In this document: one piece after another, positions 5,754 through 6,263 of the stretch | Position numbering within the stretch: position 1 is the first letter of the stretch | How the letters are laid out: every line of letters begins with the position of its first letter | Assembly (NCBI GenBank): GCA_022425565.1 | Contig: JAKMFG010000136.1 | Span: 1-6,263, forward strand | From: Alphaproteobacteria bacterium | Lineage (GTDB): Bacteria > Pseudomonadota > Alphaproteobacteria > Puniceispirillales > Puniceispirillaceae | Direction of reading: 5' to 3' | DNA length: 6,263 nt | Made by a program: the position numbers and the translations under genes | Notes under the pieces: model-generated | Database searches by the model: none | What the model saw: only the letters and a program-made list of their open reading frames with translations | Told to the model about the DNA's origin: nothing

Positions 5754-6263
5754 TGTCCGTCCTCCTGCAGGCCACCGGCGCAGATCTGTGCGATGGCGGA
5801 ATGGATCGCCGCACCGTCCGCCCGGTGCCAGCGCGCGGCAATGAACCGGTCGGGACGGACCAGCACGGCATTGCCGTCACCGGCGCCATAGACATCCGCC
5901 GCCTCGCCCTCGGGCGGCAGCCGCAGCACCGTTGCCAGATCATGTTCTTCCAGCAGGCCGGTCCCCGGCACATCGCCAAAGGCCAGCACGGTAAAGCCGG
6001 GGCCGAACCCGTCCATCAGGAAGGCGCCATCCAGTCTAGCATCGGGCGCTGCTGCGCCATCTAGTCTAGCATCGGGCGCTGCCGCGCCCGGGACCGGCCC
6101 GGTGTCCCACGCCTCGGCATCGGGCAGTGTCAGCGGGCTGTCGTGATATTCATAGGGCGTCATGTTGCGCGGGTTGGCGAACTGGCTGGCGAAGGGGAAG
6201 TCGAGCGCGAGGCTCAGCGCCGCATCGCGCATGATGGCAAAGCCGCGGGTGCGCGGGGTCATG
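5750..6263 (-). CDS. FAD-dependent aromatic-ring hydroxylase, C-terminal part (gene continues past the window edge)
   Basis: This is the last 170 residues of a flavoprotein monooxygenase of the PheA/TfdB/MhpA type (p-hydroxybenzoate hydroxylase fold). Such enzymes use NAD(P)H and oxygen to hydroxylate phenolic or similar rings. The FAD-binding GxGxxG domain lies outside. The Met at 6262 is internal: the preceding context is open and the residues (TPRTRGFAIMRDAALSLAL) are the family's late helix after the catalytic domain. Seen here are NPRNMTPYEYHDSPLTLPD (residues 30-48), a linker carrying a duplicated decapeptide (about 60-79), and a thioredoxin-like C-terminal domain (FGPGFTVLAFGD at 86-97, then VLVRPDRFIAARWHR at 133-147). 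VxVRPDxxxAxR is the classic ending of this family. The stop overlaps the next start (ATGA). Family assignment is good; substrate is unknown. Confidence 0.82.
   Translation of the reverse strand, partial: MTPRTRGFAIMRDAALSLALDFPFASQFANPRNMTPYEYHDSPLTLPDAEAWDTGPVPGAAAPDARLDGAAAPDARLDGAFLMDGFGPGFTVLAFGDVPGTGLLEEHDLATVLRLPPEGEAADVYGAGDGNAVLVRPDRFIAARWHRADGAAIHSAIAQICAGGLQEDGQ
5761..5766 (-). promoter_or_regulatory. strong ribosome binding site of the DUF2783-like gene
   Basis: AGGAGG on the - strand lies 7 nt upstream of the ATG at 5753 and inside the end of the FAD hydroxylase gene. Together with the ATGA overlap it confirms that the 68-residue frame is a real, efficiently translated gene. Confidence 0.65.
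6024..6083. repeat. tandem duplication of a 30-nt unit inside the FAD hydroxylase gene
   Basis: Two head-to-tail copies (6024-6053 and 6054-6083) differ at only two bases (6032 C versus 6062 T, 6053 T versus 6083 C). Both changes are synonymous, so the protein carries AAAPDARLDG twice in a row. A five-base start of a third copy (GCGCC) follows at 6084. Each copy encodes GAT-GCT-AGA, and one has CTA for Leu; AGA and CTA look rare next to the surrounding GC-ending codons. The repeat lies in the linker before the thioredoxin-like domain, where extra length should be tolerated. Confidence 0.9.

Overview
The window is a GC-rich, densely packed stretch of what looks like a proteobacterial chromosome. 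An alphaproteobacterium is my best guess, from protein flavour, codon use and the DUF2783-type small gene beside a flavin hydroxylase. This is an impression, not a database result. There are eight protein genes, two of them cut by the window edges. I see no rRNA, tRNA, CRISPR array, insertion sequence or phage gene, and no gene-free stretch over 300 bases.

Left part (1-1381, + strand): the 3' end of pxpB and a complete pxpC, joined by an ATGA stop/start overlap. These are the two partner subunits of the ATP-dependent 5-oxoprolinase (KipI/KipA family). The third subunit, PxpA, is not in the window; it would have to lie upstream of position 1 or elsewhere.

Right part (1405-6263, - strand, read from right to left): six genes in one direction. 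They are the C-terminal end of an FAD-dependent aromatic-ring-type hydroxylase; a 68-residue DUF2783-like protein translationally coupled to it; a phytanoyl-CoA dioxygenase (PhyH) family Fe(II)/2-oxoglutarate oxygenase; a 3-hydroxyisobutyrate-dehydrogenase-type NAD(P) oxidoreductase; a luciferase-like (LLM) flavin-dependent oxidoreductase; and an alpha/beta hydrolase. Gaps are 55 to about 85 nt, except for 164 nt before the PhyH gene. That larger gap is AT-rich, carries an operator-like palindrome, and is the most likely place for an internal promoter or control region. The + and - gene sets converge with only 23 nt between stop codons.

Taken together the - strand set looks like a catabolic cluster: three mechanistically different oxygen-using enzymes (FAD hydroxylase, Fe/2OG oxygenase, LLM monooxygenase), a dehydrogenase for a beta-hydroxyacid-like intermediate, and a hydrolase able to open an ester, lactone or C-C bond. 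The substrate cannot be read from the sequence. The most distinctive local oddities are a 30-nt in-frame tandem duplication with rare codons in the FAD hydroxylase, the palindromic intergenic region, and an LLM start codon most likely at a GTG placed behind a strong Shine-Dalgarno.
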